Part shown: positions 1-6,706 of the stretch, piece by piece
How positions within the stretch are numbered: position 1 is the first letter of the stretch
Layout: each line of letters opens with the position of its first letter
From: Cellvibrio sp.
GTDB lineage: Bacteria > Pseudomonadota > Gammaproteobacteria > Pseudomonadales > Cellvibrionaceae
Assembly: GCA_003524365.1 (NCBI GenBank)
Contig: DQHS01000136.1
Span: 1,088-11,702 of the forward strand
Reading direction: 5' to 3'
DNA length: 10,615 nt
Program-made: the position numbers and the translations under genes
Notes under the pieces: generated by a model
What the model was told of the DNA's origin: nothing
What the model saw: the letters and a program-made list of their open reading frames with translations, nothing else
Databases searched by the model: none

Positions 1-564
1 GGTTGCGGAAAATCGACGCTGCTGAATATTTTGGGCATGTTGGACAACCCGGATCAGGGCGATTATTTTTTTAATGGCGATAATATCGCGCGTCATTCCG
101 AGTCAAAATTAAGTGAACTGCGTAAACACAATATTGGTTTTATTTTCCAGAGTTTTAATCTTATCGACGAACTCAGCGTATTTGAGAATATCGAGCTGGC
201 GCTGCTCTATCACAAAATCCCCGTTGCCGAACGCCGCGCACGTGTGCAAGCGGTTATCGAAAAAATGGAAATCGCCCACCGCGCGCAACACATGCCTAAT
301 CAACTTTCCGGAGGCCAGCAACAGCGTGTTGCCGTCGCGCGCGCATTGGTCGCTAACCCCAAATTGATTCTTGCTGACGAACCTACGGGGAATCTGGATT
401 CAGTGCATGGCCAGGAAGTTATGCGTCTACTTAAGACGTTAAATCAAGAGGGCGCCACAGTGGTGATAGTCACCCACTCCAACGAACACGCCAGCTACGC
501 CCAGCGCCGCATTAATTTATTTGACGGAAAAATTGTTGCACAAACTCAGTTGGCTGCAGCTTGA
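1..564 (+). CDS. ABC transporter ATP-binding protein (5' partial), MacB/LolD-type
   Basis: This is the nucleotide-binding subunit of an ABC transporter at the inner membrane, hydrolysing ATP to drive the permease that follows. The frame is open from the first base, and the window starts inside the Walker A motif (GCGKST, codons from base 1), so roughly the first 40 residues are missing. An internal TTG at 31 is not the real start. In order, the sequence shows a Q-loop (FIFQSFNLI), the ABC signature LSGGQQQRVAVARAL (from about base 304), Walker B with D-loop (LILADEPTGNLD, about 364-399) and the H-loop histidine (VIVTHS, His at 475-477). The phrasing is typical of the MacB/LolD/FtsE-like group that pairs with FtsX-fold permeases. 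The stop codon lies 24 bases before the permease start, so the two are probably co-transcribed. The substrate is unknown. The family call is secure. Confidence 0.95.
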   Translation, partial: GCGKSTLLNILGMLDNPDQGDYFFNGDNIARHSESKLSELRKHNIGFIFQSFNLIDELSVFENIELALLYHKIPVAERRARVQAVIEKMEIAHRAQHMPNQLSGGQQQRVAVARALVANPKLILADEPTGNLDSVHGQEVMRLLKTLNQEGATVVIVTHSNEHASYAQRRINLFDGKIVAQTQLAAA

Positions 565-588
565 TAACCTTAAAAATAAGGATGAGTT

Positions 589-3084
589 ATGTTTAAACAC
601 TATTTGATTATTGCATTGCGCAATCTGGTGAAGAACAAAATCAACAGCGCAATTAAAATTATTGGGCTGGGTTTGGGATTGGCCGCAGTGCTGACGGTAA
701 TTATTGTTAACTACAGTGAACTAACCTGGGATTCATTTTGGCAGGATGCAGATCAGATTTATTTAGTGCGCAGCGAATCACGGATTGGCAGCCGACAGGA
801 TGTAATGGATGGAATTAATGAGATTCATTATCCGCAATTGCGCGCTAGCCTGGGTGAACAGCTCTGGATGACAAAAATTGAAAGCAGCGATACTGTAGTC
901 AGTATGATTGACGCTAATCAATCCTCACCGCTGCCAAAGCCGATGCCGATTACGCAAGTTGACCCGGACTTTTTAGCTATTTTTCAACCAGAGGTATTAG
1001 CGGGAGATCTGAGCATTTTTGCGCAGCGTTCCGATGTTGCCATTATTAGTCAAACTATTGCCAAGCAGATTTTTGGCCAAGACGATCCCTTGGGAAAGCT
1101 ATTGCAATTCCGCCTTACACCAACGGTGGCGCAACAACATTCCGGTGAGCAACCGGCATTGCAGCTGGTGCGCATTATTGCAGTAGTCGCCATAGATAAT
1201 TCACGCAGCCACATTCGGCCTGCCATTTTTTTCCCTCGCCTGCAAAATCCGCCTATTGCAGCTGATCAAGCATCTTTTATACGCGACGCCTATATAAAAG
1301 CAAAAACAGATCTGGCTCCGAGCCATATAGAAACCTTACTGAATAAAGCGGGTGAACTCAGTCTATCTGCCGATGAAGAAGAAAATAAATATAGACGTGT
1401 TAAGTATTCCCTTATGCCGATTGCTGACCGGCACATGAACGACAAGTTAAGTGATGGCAACCGCACACGCGTAGTGATCCTATCATTACTTGGAACAGTC
1501 ATTTTGATCGTTGCTATTGGAAATTTTATTAGCCTTGGGTTGGCTGGATACGTCGCACGGCAAAAAGAAGTTGCACTGAGGCGTATGCAGGGCGCGGGTA
1601 TTACGCAGTTGGTAGCGCAGTACTGGCTGGAAAATTTAGTGTATGTCGCTGCCGCGTTTTTGTCGGCATTGATTATTTGCGAATTATTTCTGCCTCACTT
1701 AGCTGGACTGTTGCAGTTTCCGCTAGTGGATGGAATTTTTGTGAGCCCGGTATTGGCACTCATCTGTGTCGCAATGGTATTGCTGGTATCGCTATTAATT
1801 GCCTGTTATCCCGCGCTTTATTTTTCCCGCATGAATCCCTCCATCATTCTGCGCGCAAATCGGTCAACCGAAACACCTGCATCAATTATTACGCGCAAAG
1901 TTTTGCTACTGGTGCAATTTATAGTGCTAGTGTCGTTGGTGATTGGCCTTGCGGCTATTCACGCCCAACTCAAATTAATCAATGAATATCAGCCGGGTTA
2001 CAAAACGGAGGGAATTGTTATGGTTATCGGGCAGGGCAATACCAGTCTCGGCAAAACTCAGCGCGAAACCCTGAAACAAGAATTGAATAAAATACCCGGT
2101 TTTATTGCGGCGGCCTCACCCATGGGCGATATTCCCGGACGCAATGAACATACGATGGATATCAGCTCCATGGTGAACAACGAGCTGCGTGAAAAAAAGG
2201 TTATTTATGATTGGGTGATAGATGCGGATTATTTTGAAACCTATGGTGTTGCCTTAATCGCCGGAACAAAAGAAAACATTAACACGAGTTTGAACAAACC
2301 TTTCTCAAGGGACCAAAACGACACAATGGACGCCATCCTCTGCCGTACAACAATTGCAGCGCTGGGATTCTCATCTCCGCAAGAGGCGCTAGGCCAAACC
2401 ATTGAGGTATTCAAACAACTGGGTCGGCCTCACGGACCTACTGCAAAGATTATTGGTGTCATTGAGAACGTTCATATTGGCGACCACAGAAAAGCACGCT
2501 TGGATTGCATGTATATGACACTCAATTCTTTCGGTGTGGGCGGCATGCCATTTGCGATGAACTTCAATCATGAACTGAGCTCGCAAGAAATTGACAATAT
2601 TAAAACCCTTTGGGCTAACGCGGCAGGCACACCACCGCACCATTGGCTATTCGCTAACTCCCTCGCAGACCGCTACCGTAATGAACAACGCTTGCAATTA
2701 TTTATGTCAGGATTTGCACTAGTAGCCTTACTCATCGGGCTTTTAGGAATTTATGGGATCACCGCACTTAATACGCAAAAGCGCGCGCGTGAAATTGCAC
2801 TGCGTAAATTGCACGGCGCAAAACAGTGGCAAATTATTCGCTTGTTAAATCGCGATTTTTCCTCGATTGCCATACTTGCCAATGTGATTGCCTGGCCGAT
2901 TGCGATTTATGCGGTAAGCATTTGGTTAGAGAATTTTCATCAACACTTTTCGTTGGTGATGTGGCTGCCAATATTCTGCGCTGCCGCACTAGCGATTTCT
3001 TTATTAGTGGTGTGGCTTACTGTCACGCTTCACTCGCTAAGCATTGGCCATTTGCGTCCTGCAGAAGTACTGCGTGATGAATAA
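589..3084 (+). CDS. ABC transporter permease, MacB/FtsX-type with duplicated domain (831 aa)
   Basis: This is the inner-membrane permease partner of the preceding ATPase. An AAGGA ribosome binding site at 578-582 supports the ATG at 589. Eight likely membrane segments are visible at about residues 22-41, 294-317, 346-366, 387-408, 437-456, 704-728, 758-778 and 790-812. They form two copies of the MacB-type arrangement: one helix, a large periplasmic domain, then three helices carrying an FtsX domain. After TM1 comes the motif YSELTWDSFWQDADQIYLV, a MacB-periplasmic-core hallmark. Cytoplasmic coupling segments follow the second helix in both halves (RQKEVALRRMQGAG near 325-337; KRAREIALRKLHGAK near 731-745). 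Such permeases transmit ATPase movement to extracytoplasmic substrates (peptides, lipoproteins, antibiotics) rather than importing solutes. No HlyD-like adaptor gene is visible; it could lie upstream of the window. The substrate cannot be inferred. Confidence 0.93.
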   Translation: MFKHYLIIALRNLVKNKINSAIKIIGLGLGLAAVLTVIIVNYSELTWDSFWQDADQIYLVRSESRIGSRQDVMDGINEIHYPQLRASLGEQLWMTKIESSDTVVSMIDANQSSPLPKPMPITQVDPDFLAIFQPEVLAGDLSIFAQRSDVAIISQTIAKQIFGQDDPLGKLLQFRLTPTVAQQHSGEQPALQLVRIIAVVAIDNSRSHIRPAIFFPRLQNPPIAADQASFIRDAYIKAKTDLAPSHIETLLNKAGELSLSADEEENKYRRVKYSLMPIADRHMNDKLSDGNRTRVVILSLLGTVILIVAIGNFISLGLAGYVARQKEVALRRMQGAGITQLVAQYWLENLVYVAAAFLSALIICELFLPHLAGLLQFPLVDGIFVSPVLALICVAMVLLVSLLIACYPALYFSRMNPSIILRANRSTETPASIITRKVLLLVQFIVLVSLVIGLAAIHAQLKLINEYQPGYKTEGIVMVIGQGNTSLGKTQRETLKQELNKIPGFIAAASPMGDIPGRNEHTMDISSMVNNELREKKVIYDWVIDADYFETYGVALIAGTKENINTSLNKPFSRDQNDTMDAILCRTTIAALGFSSPQEALGQTIEVFKQLGRPHGPTAKIIGVIENVHIGDHRKARLDCMYMTLNSFGVGGMPFAMNFNHELSSQEIDNIKTLWANAAGTPPHHWLFANSLADRYRNEQRLQLFMSGFALVALLIGLLGIYGITALNTQKRAREIALRKLHGAKQWQIIRLLNRDFSSIAILANVIAWPIAIYAVSIWLENFHQHFSLVMWLPIFCAAALAISLLVVWLTVTLHSLSIGHLRPAEVLRDE

Positions 3085-3146
3085 ATTCCTAAACCAATAA
3101 GGGGCGACCATAGCCATCCCTCAGCCCCACATTGACAGGAAGTCTT

Positions 3147-3178
3147 GACCCCACCATTTTTATGGTGGGGTCTTTTTT
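3147..3178 (+). terminator. Intrinsic terminator after the ABC operon
   Basis: A perfect 11-bp inverted repeat, GACCCCACCAT (3147-3157) and ATGGTGGGGTC (3162-3172), surrounds a TTTT loop and is followed directly by six T residues (3173-3178). This is a textbook Rho-independent terminator for the ABC transporter operon, whose last stop codon is 62 bases upstream. It lies only 35 bases before the start of the next gene on the same strand, so that gene needs either readthrough or a promoter that overlaps the hairpin. Confidence 0.93.
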
Positions 3179-3198
3179 ACCCTCAATATAAAGACAAC

Positions 3199-3202
3199 AG
3201 GA
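3199..3202 (+). promoter_or_regulatory. Ribosome binding site deciding the start of the CWPC-protein gene
   Basis: AGGA lies 11 bases before the ATG at 3214. It favours that start over an in-frame TTG at 3145, whose reading would run through the terminator hairpin and place hydrophilic residues ahead of the signal peptide. Confidence 0.6.
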
Positions 3203-3213
3203 ACTTACACATC

Positions 3214-3741
3214 ATGAAAAATATCAGTCTTTTCATTTTACTTTTTCTATTCCCGTTTTTGGCAAAGGCAGAACGCATTGAATTACGTATACCACCAATT
3301 GCAATGTACGAAACACTTAAGAAAAATGACATGAAAGCCTACGCGTTGCCCGAGCTGGAAGTTTTTAACACCGATCAAATCAGTATTTACCGCAGCAAAA
3401 CTATATCAACTAATTTTAAAGATGGTCTGGCACAGGCACTGCAAAAACCCACAACTGGTACTCGACAATTAAAAACCGTACTTGCCTCGGCTGTTATACC
3501 GCCCAATGGTAAATTTTCATTTGATGTAACCAAAGGATATGAATATATATTTGTTCAGTATTGGGCAGACAACTGCTGGCCCTGTCAGGATCAAATGAAA
3601 GAGGCAGAGACTTTTATTAAGGAAAACCCACAACTAAAAATACTCTGGTTGCTTGTAGAGCGAGACCCGACGCAAAGAGATGGCTTGCCTATGGATGACA
3701 CACAGTTTCAAGGCCCTAAAAATGGCGAACAAATAAGGTGA
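3214..3741 (+). CDS. Exported protein with thioredoxin-like CWPC motif (175 aa), function unknown
   Basis: The product starts with a clear Sec signal peptide: MKN, a hydrophobic core over residues 4-16, and an AKA|E cleavage site after residue 19. It is therefore expected in the periplasm or outside. The C-terminal half contains YIFVQYWADNCWPCQDQMK (about 111-129). A beta-strand, then Trp, then C121-x-x-C124 at the start of a helix is the active-site arrangement of the thioredoxin/TlpA fold. A hydrophobic strand (LKILWLLVERD, 141-151) follows. The chain then ends only 51 residues after the second cysteine, and the usual cis-proline loop and last two strands of thioredoxin are not recognisable. 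It may be a minimal or decayed thioredoxin fold, or a different protein with a structural disulfide. The gene reads more AT-rich than its neighbours. It is convergent with the pectinesterase gene, 30 bases away. I recognise no specific family. Confidence 0.8.
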   Translation: MKNISLFILLFLFPFLAKAERIELRIPPIAMYETLKKNDMKAYALPELEVFNTDQISIYRSKTISTNFKDGLAQALQKPTTGTRQLKTVLASAVIPPNGKFSFDVTKGYEYIFVQYWADNCWPCQDQMKEAETFIKENPQLKILWLLVERDPTQRDGLPMDDTQFQGPKNGEQIR

Positions 3742-3771
3742 TACCTAGCTTCTTAATGATAGCGACCGAAT

Positions 3772-4875
3772 CTAATCCAGTCGCCAGTCTCCCAGAATTT
3801 TTTCGTGCGTATAATTTTTTACTTCTTCATCACCCAACTGGCGACGATTGCCATTAACCACTGCGCCGGGGCCGCTGCTGTTAAATTCAAAAAAACGCGA
3901 ATCACCAGGTAAGAATGGAATTTTGGTTCCGTCTTTTGCTGTGCCATTCATGGAATACCAACCATCAAGTGTAATGTGCGAATCCATCCAGGTATTAATA
4001 AATACCGCTTTACCAATCGCATTGGGGTCTGCGTAGCGGCCATCGGCGAATTGGGTGGTGGGGTGCCATGGGCGGCCTAGGGGGACAGAATTATCCGGTA
4101 CAGATTCAGCGCGAGTGAGTTTGCAATCAATAAAGGTTAAACCAAATTCATCGGCAATTTGTGTGGAAGGTGCGACCAAATAGCCGTGAGGATTATTGGG
4201 TTTTCCGCGCCCCAGTGTGTGTATTTCGGAATTCGTAAAAAGTGCATTGCCATTACCAAAAATATAATCGACATTGCCGGCAATAAACGATTTATCAAAC
4301 CAGCTGCGGCCGGCATTAACAAACAGAGTGTCCTGATAGCCGAGCAAGCGAGCGTCGCGCACTAATACCCTATCGCTGCCTGTATCCAAAAACAAAGCAA
4401 CGGCTTGTGTATTCGCAACGCGTTTTGCATCCTCATTAGCAAGTGCATCGTTACTTAAAAAATCAAAGCTGTTTTCGATTGTGAGCTGATGCAGTTGGAT
4501 ATCTGCTGCACGGATAGTCACTGTTGCCGAACCAGGAGTGCCCCAGGTTTTTCCCTCTGCATAGGTTAGTCCGGCGTAAGCATCGAAATAAATTCGTGTA
4601 ACTTGCGCGCCTGCACCCAGCAGCTGAATATTGCGTTTAGTGATGGTGAGCTTTTCGTAGTAATTGCCAGCGGCGACATAAATTTTATAGGGTTTTAGGG
4701 AATTGGCCGGTGCTGCGTCGAGTGCTGATTTGATGGTGGCGAAATTGTTTGCGGCGGGTTTTGCTGATGGATCAACCAGTGCGTCGTAAGTATGTTTGGG
4801 TTGACTAGCGCAGCCGGAGATAAAGAGTGTTACGAAAATAATAGTACCGATGAAATAAATCGGGCGGATGATCAT
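3772..4875 (-). CDS. Pectin methylesterase, CE8 family, predicted lipoprotein (367 aa)
   Basis: This enzyme hydrolyses methyl esters of pectin homogalacturonan, releasing methanol and making pectate that lyases can cut. An N-terminal signal ends in the lipobox ISGC (Cys22). Ala, not Asp, follows the cysteine, which by the Lol rule predicts outer-membrane sorting, as reported for Dickeya PemB. The pectinesterase beta-helix motifs are intact: QAVAL (157-161), GYQDTL (179-184; Gln181 and Asp182, general acid/base), NVDYIFGN (201-208; Asp203, nucleophile) and LGRPW (266-270; Arg268 and Trp270). Their spacing matches Dickeya PemA, and the length is normal for bacterial CE8. All catalytic residues are present, so it should be active. 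It lies 49 bases downstream of uxuB on the same strand and may be co-transcribed with it, although a hairpin sits in the gap. The ribosome binding site is weak (GTGAG). Confidence 0.95.
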   Translation of the reverse strand: MIIRPIYFIGTIIFVTLFISGCASQPKHTYDALVDPSAKPAANNFATIKSALDAAPANSLKPYKIYVAAGNYYEKLTITKRNIQLLGAGAQVTRIYFDAYAGLTYAEGKTWGTPGSATVTIRAADIQLHQLTIENSFDFLSNDALANEDAKRVANTQAVALFLDTGSDRVLVRDARLLGYQDTLFVNAGRSWFDKSFIAGNVDYIFGNGNALFTNSEIHTLGRGKPNNPHGYLVAPSTQIADEFGLTFIDCKLTRAESVPDNSVPLGRPWHPTTQFADGRYADPNAIGKAVFINTWMDSHITLDGWYSMNGTAKDGTKIPFLPGDSRFFEFNSSGPGAVVNGNRRQLGDEEVKNYTHEKILGDWRLD

Positions 4876-4898
4876 TAGCTTTGCTCACGGAATAATTA

Positions 4899-4918
4899 GG
4901 GCGCAATAAATTGCGCCC
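4899..4918 (-). terminator. Hairpin in the uxuB-pectinesterase gap
   Basis: A perfect 8-bp inverted repeat, GGGCGCAA (4899-4906) and TTGCGCCC (4911-4918), has a 4-base loop. Read on the - strand it is followed by TAATTATT rather than a clean T-run. It could be a weak or partial terminator, or an RNA-processing or stability stem, between uxuB and the pectinesterase gene. The symmetry is certain; the role is not. Confidence 0.45.
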
Positions 4919-4924
4919 CTACGG

Positions 4925-6415
4925 TTATTTAAACGCATCTTGTACCGACGCCAAAACCCCTTTAGCGTAAAAACGCTCCAACCATTGCGTTGTCGTTTGC
5001 ACAAAACGTGCGTCATCAATCAAATCAGTACCAAATACTTTTTGAATACCAACAACCGCTTGTACCATTCCTGCAGGACTGCCTTGATTGGCATCGCAAG
5101 CAGCGCGCAATTCTTTTACCAGAGGATCGGAAACTTCGATTGGCGCACCTTTTTCATCTACACCCGATATGTAACGAATCCAGGCAGCAACGCCTAAACA
5201 TAAAATATCGATATGGCCGTTGCCCGCCAATTGTTCGCGCAGGGTTTCTAATAACCGTTGCGGTAATTTTTGCGAGCCATCCATCGCGATTTGCCAGGTG
5301 CGATGTTTCAACGCTTTATTAGAAAAACGCTCACGCAATTGTTGTTTGTAAGCCTCGATATCAAAACCCGCTGGAGCAATAATTGTTTCACCGGCTTCGC
5401 GCGCCATATAGGTTTTTACCAGATTCACAAACGCCGGCTGCTCCATGACTTCGTTGATGTATTGAAAGCCGGACAAGTAACCTGTGTAGGCCATGGTTGA
5501 ATGAGCGCCGTTTAATAAGCGCAGTTTGATTTTTTCAAATACTCGCACATCTTCCACTAACAACACGCCGACTTTGTCCCACTCAGGGCGGCCGTCGGCA
5601 AATTTATCTTCCACTACCCATTGGGTGAAGGGTTCGCACACCACCATGCCCTCATCGCGCACCGGTTCGCCGTTTACGCTCAAGCGAGCCTCAATATCGT
5701 GGCGGTCTTCATCAGTCGTTGCAGGGACGATACGATCAATCATGGTGCAGGGGAAAGTGGCATTTGCTTTAATCCACACAGCAAAATCCGGTGAAATTTT
5801 TTGTGCAAATTGGGTAACCACTTTTTCCAGCACTTCACCATTGTTGGGCAAGTTATCGCAGCTGAGCAAAGTGAATGCTTTTTGGTTGTTATCGAAACGG
5901 CGTTTTAATGCGGCGACGAGAAATCCAATTGCAGAAACCGGCGCATGCAGATGTTCAAGGTCGTGAATAATGTCGGGATGGGAGAGATTTAAATTTCCGG
6001 TCGCCGGGTCGTGGCAGTAGCCTTTTTCGGTAATGGTCAGCGAGACAATTTTAATATTGCTGGCGGCCATTTGCGCAACCAAAGCGGCAGGATTTTCCGG
6101 ACCAACTAAAGTATCGAGTACCGCACCAATGATTTGCAATTTTTCGCCATCGCCCGAGCGCTCTACTAATGTATAGAGACAATCCTGCGGTACTAGTTGG
6201 TCGCGCACGCTGGCGGAGCGCAGACTACTACCGATAATGCCCCAGTCACCACCAAATTTATTCAATGCAGCTTCAGTATAAAAAGCTTGATGGGCGCGAT
6301 GAAATGCACCTATACCAAGGTGCACTATGCCCGGCTTTAATGTATTGCGATCATAGCTTGGCAGAATAATATCTTTCGGTAAGTCAGCAATTAAATTTTT
6401 GTTTAAACGATTCAT
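4925..6415 (-). CDS. uxuB: D-fructuronate reductase / mannitol dehydrogenase family (496 aa)
   Basis: This cytoplasmic, NAD-dependent enzyme interconverts D-fructuronate and D-mannonate in the galacturonate/glucuronate branch leading to 2-keto-3-deoxygluconate. It belongs to the polyol-specific long-chain dehydrogenase family. Visible features are the N-terminal PGIVHLGIGAFHRAHQ (28-43) nucleotide-binding segment, SCDNLPNNG (185-193), FPCTMIDRIVP (221-231), and the catalytic signature KLRLLNGAH with Lys297, Asn302 and His305. The spacing is that of the K-x4-N-x2-H triad of mannitol 2-dehydrogenase. The length is usual for UxuB. Family motifs alone do not separate fructuronate reductase from mannitol 2-dehydrogenase. 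The choice rests on its neighbours, a divergent KDG kinase and a downstream pectinesterase. The ATG at 6415 has only a weak upstream GGA. Confidence 0.87.
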   Translation of the reverse strand: MNRLNKNLIADLPKDIILPSYDRNTLKPGIVHLGIGAFHRAHQAFYTEAALNKFGGDWGIIGSSLRSASVRDQLVPQDCLYTLVERSGDGEKLQIIGAVLDTLVGPENPAALVAQMAASNIKIVSLTITEKGYCHDPATGNLNLSHPDIIHDLEHLHAPVSAIGFLVAALKRRFDNNQKAFTLLSCDNLPNNGEVLEKVVTQFAQKISPDFAVWIKANATFPCTMIDRIVPATTDEDRHDIEARLSVNGEPVRDEGMVVCEPFTQWVVEDKFADGRPEWDKVGVLLVEDVRVFEKIKLRLLNGAHSTMAYTGYLSGFQYINEVMEQPAFVNLVKTYMAREAGETIIAPAGFDIEAYKQQLRERFSNKALKHRTWQIAMDGSQKLPQRLLETLREQLAGNGHIDILCLGVAAWIRYISGVDEKGAPIEVSDPLVKELRAACDANQGSPAGMVQAVVGIQKVFGTDLIDDARFVQTTTQWLERFYAKGVLASVQDAFK

Positions 6416-6514
6416 TATAGAAATCCAGCAAGGTTGATTGCGCCAATATCAGGCACATAAAAATGTATAACGAAAATCCACTTTTGAGCATGCAATTGAA
6501 TTTACAACTGCTGA

Positions 6515-6528
6515 TTAATAATTATTAA
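6515..6528. promoter_or_regulatory. Perfect 14-base AT-only palindrome, candidate operator
   Basis: TTAATAATTATTAA is identical to its reverse complement. It lies about 100 bases from the uxuB start and 179 from the kdgK start, and overlaps a possible -10 element (6523-6528). It could bind a dimeric regulator, but AT-only palindromes also arise by chance in AT-rich DNA. Confidence 0.3.
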
Positions 6529-6620
6529 AACAATATTATTCACCCTGTTACTTTTGTACAGTATATCGATTTGCAATTCATAATTTTCTATTTTTAACGG
6601 CTTAAGAGTGCTATATTTTG

Positions 6621-6668
6621 GTTTTATTTTTTTACTACAAAAACACAGTGTTTTCGGCAAAATAAAAC
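6621..6668. promoter_or_regulatory. Nested dyad symmetry upstream of kdgK
   Basis: There is an inner inverted repeat, AAAACAC-A-GTGTTTT (6640-6654), and an outer perfect 10-base inverted repeat, GTTTTATTTT (6621-6630) with AAAATAAAAC (6659-6668). They are nearly concentric. The inner dyad is the size of a regulator operator and lies 52 bases before the kdgK ATG, just downstream of a possible -10 box (TATATT, 6612-6617). Transcribed, the whole could fold as an A/U-rich leader hairpin. The symmetry is seen directly; operator function is inferred. Confidence 0.4.
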
Positions 6669-6706
6669 ATCTCTTGCAGCGTTTACTAACTCCTGGAATT
6701 ACTTAA

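Larger units (their letters stand above)
6416..6706. promoter_or_regulatory. Divergent uxuB/kdgK promoter-operator region
   Basis: These 291 bases are strongly AT-rich, contain no gene and must hold promoters for both directions. For kdgK, possible elements are TTTACA (6501-6506) with TATTAA (6523-6528) at 16-base spacing, or an isolated TATATT (6612-6617) with no good -35 box. For uxuB, TTATAC on the - strand (complement of 6465-6470) could be a -10 box, with TTGCAT about 19 bases upstream. Candidate operators are a 14-base perfect palindrome (6515-6528), the dyad at 6640-6654, and a GT-N3-AC half-symmetric site at 6463-6473 that fits the FadR-type GntR pattern TNGTNNNACNA except at its first base. 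Individual promoter calls are tentative. Confidence 0.5.

Noticed and set aside
31..33. TTG as the start of the ABC ATPase
   Set aside because: The frame is open to base 1 and contains the Walker A GKST upstream of this codon.
3101..3128. GGGGC (3101-3105) and GCCCC (3124-3128) as an antiterminator or riboswitch before the terminator
   Set aside because: The stem is only 5 bp (7 with a bulge), is not exclusive with the terminator hairpin, and lies after the operon's last gene; no riboswitch-like conserved core is present.
3145..3213. An in-frame TTG start that would lengthen the CWPC protein by 23 residues
   Set aside because: It would translate through the terminator hairpin and put non-signal residues before a clean signal peptide; the ATG at 3214 has an AGGA ribosome binding site.
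5526..5966. A 146-codon + strand frame inside uxuB
   Set aside because: It is antisense to a fully conserved dehydrogenase, with serine/arginine-rich low-complexity composition typical of a shadow frame.
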